A stretch of DNA of 50,941 bases, from the NCBI GenBank assembly GCA_934292725.1, contig CAKQXY010000023.1, forward strand, positions 1 through 50,941, in the 5' to 3' direction. The stretch is from an uncultured Lachnospiraceae bacterium. GTDB taxonomy: Bacteria > Bacillota > Clostridia > Lachnospirales > Lachnospiraceae. The notes beneath the pieces are model-generated. The model was not told where the DNA came from, searched no databases, and was given only the letters and a program-made list of their open reading frames with translations. A program made the position numbers and the translations under genes. Shown in pieces: positions 50,537 to 50,941 of this stretch; position 1 is the first letter of the stretch, and the number at the start of each line of letters is the position of its first letter.

Positions 50537-50830
50537 AAACAAGAAACCTGTGATTAAGAGTAAGTAGTCATGGTTGCGTGTTCACAGAGAGCTACTGTTG
50601 GTGGAAAGTAGCAGCACAGATTATGATGAATGGGCTTATGAGGGCGGCCGAACGCGATTTTCGTTAGTAGCAGCCGACGGGGCGCGCAGCCCGTTATCCG
50701 TTGCGTATCGCATAGTTGTGCAGATTTTTCACATGAATGTGCGAGTTGAGTTGGATGCATCAGCATCAATATGGGTGGCACCGCAGGATTAACAGTCTTG
50801 TCCCATTAGGATTGGGATAGGGCTTTTTTT
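50537..50830 (+). ncRNA. T-box riboswitch, probable Trp specifier (UGG)
   Basis: Stem I begins near GAGTAAGTAG and its lower helix pairs GTAAG with CTTAT. The specifier loop reads GAA-TGG-G with TGG at 50631-50633 (Trp). The T-box core GGGTGGCACCGC is at 50773-50784. Its variable base C would pair with the G discriminator of bacterial tRNA-Trp, which argues against the alternative GGG (Gly) reading because tRNA-Gly has U there. A terminator follows: CTTGTCCCA (50797-50805) pairs with TGGGATAGG (50813-50821), then a T7 tract to 50830. The controlled gene is beyond the window. Confidence 0.9.
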
Positions 50831-50880
50831 GTTACCAAAATTTCTTTCTCCCGATCTATCTAACTCACTAACTGATGCCT

Positions 50881-50941
50881 ACGAATTGCTCCGTTGCTTT
50901 GCAACTCTCGCAATTCTAAAAACATTCGGATTCGCTGATTT
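50881..50941 (+). repeat. Dispersed multi-hairpin repeat, family B copy 2 (cut by the window edge)
   Basis: 61 bases match 27708-27768 with two differences, both outside paired stem positions of the GAATTGC/GCAATTC and GTTGC/GCAAC hairpin. It lies about 50 bp after the Trp T-box terminator, so it would be in the leader of the T-box-controlled gene. Its left end seems shorter than copy 1. Confidence 0.85.

Noticed and set aside
50554..50792. Two short open frames near the right end
   Set aside because: They overlap the T-box RNA structure on both strands and lack start signals.

Overview
The window looks like a chromosomal segment of a low-GC, Gram-positive anaerobe, most likely a member of the Lachnospiraceae (Clostridia). 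The evidence is the mix of families: a T-box-controlled ThrRS that lacks the TGS domain, a domain-permuted GH3 beta-glucosidase of the Butyrivibrio/Ruminococcus type, GH42 and GH105 glycosidases, LCP, LTA-synthase-like and YfhO envelope proteins, a fused Wzz/BY-kinase and a DUF6472-like Cys protein. The genus cannot be fixed from the sequence alone. There is no prophage, transposase, rRNA or tRNA gene. The region is mostly housekeeping and cell-envelope genes, punctuated by dispersed palindromic repeats.

Layout. 1-8.6 kb: a secreted NlpC/P60 wall hydrolase (runs off the left edge), a divergent SDR (probably EF-P 5-aminopentanone reductase), a heterodimeric ABC exporter pair and a CNNM/CorC-type transporter preceded by a 25-codon acidic leader ORF that overlaps it by ATGA. 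8.9-12.9 kb: permuted GH3 and trpS, converging on a shared terminator. 13.2-27.6 kb: a ten-gene minus-strand directon: capA, a 23S rRNA uracil methyltransferase, a HAD phosphatase, an aldose epimerase, nfo, GH42, a MATE pump, hflX, a TetM-like GTPase fused to a Rae1/YacP-type NYN nuclease, and an LTA-synthase-like enzyme. 28.3-34.4 kb: a YcxB-like protein, hemW, lepA, ackA and an amidase. 34.6-39.5 kb (plus strand): GtrA, YfhO, argH. 39.6-50.3 kb (minus strand): thrS with a Thr T-box, a BY-kinase, a DUF6472-like protein, GH105, then an envelope operon (LCP, a Zn-ribbon protein, glf, glmM), and an unidentified secreted protein. 50.5-50.9 kb: a plus-strand T-box with a Trp specifier, whose target gene lies outside the window.

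How the genes fit together. One theme is ribosome maintenance and antibiotic stress: MATE, HflX and the TetM-like/NYN fusion are consecutive and tightly spaced, with the rRNA methyltransferase further upstream and lepA nearby. A second is envelope building: GlmM makes glucosamine-1-phosphate for peptidoglycan precursors, Glf makes UDP-galactofuranose, LCP attaches polymers to peptidoglycan, and GtrA/YfhO plus the LTA-synthase-like enzyme suggest glycosylated polyglycerol-phosphate polymers.

Most interesting non-coding content: two families of dispersed palindromic repeats (family A: three near-full copies plus one internally deleted copy; family B: two copies, one cut by the window edge), a separate 147-bp inverted-repeat element at 3182-3328, two T-boxes with different specifiers, and inverted repeats that overlap three minus-strand promoters. 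Promoters were found by eye as -35/-10 matches and are predictions.
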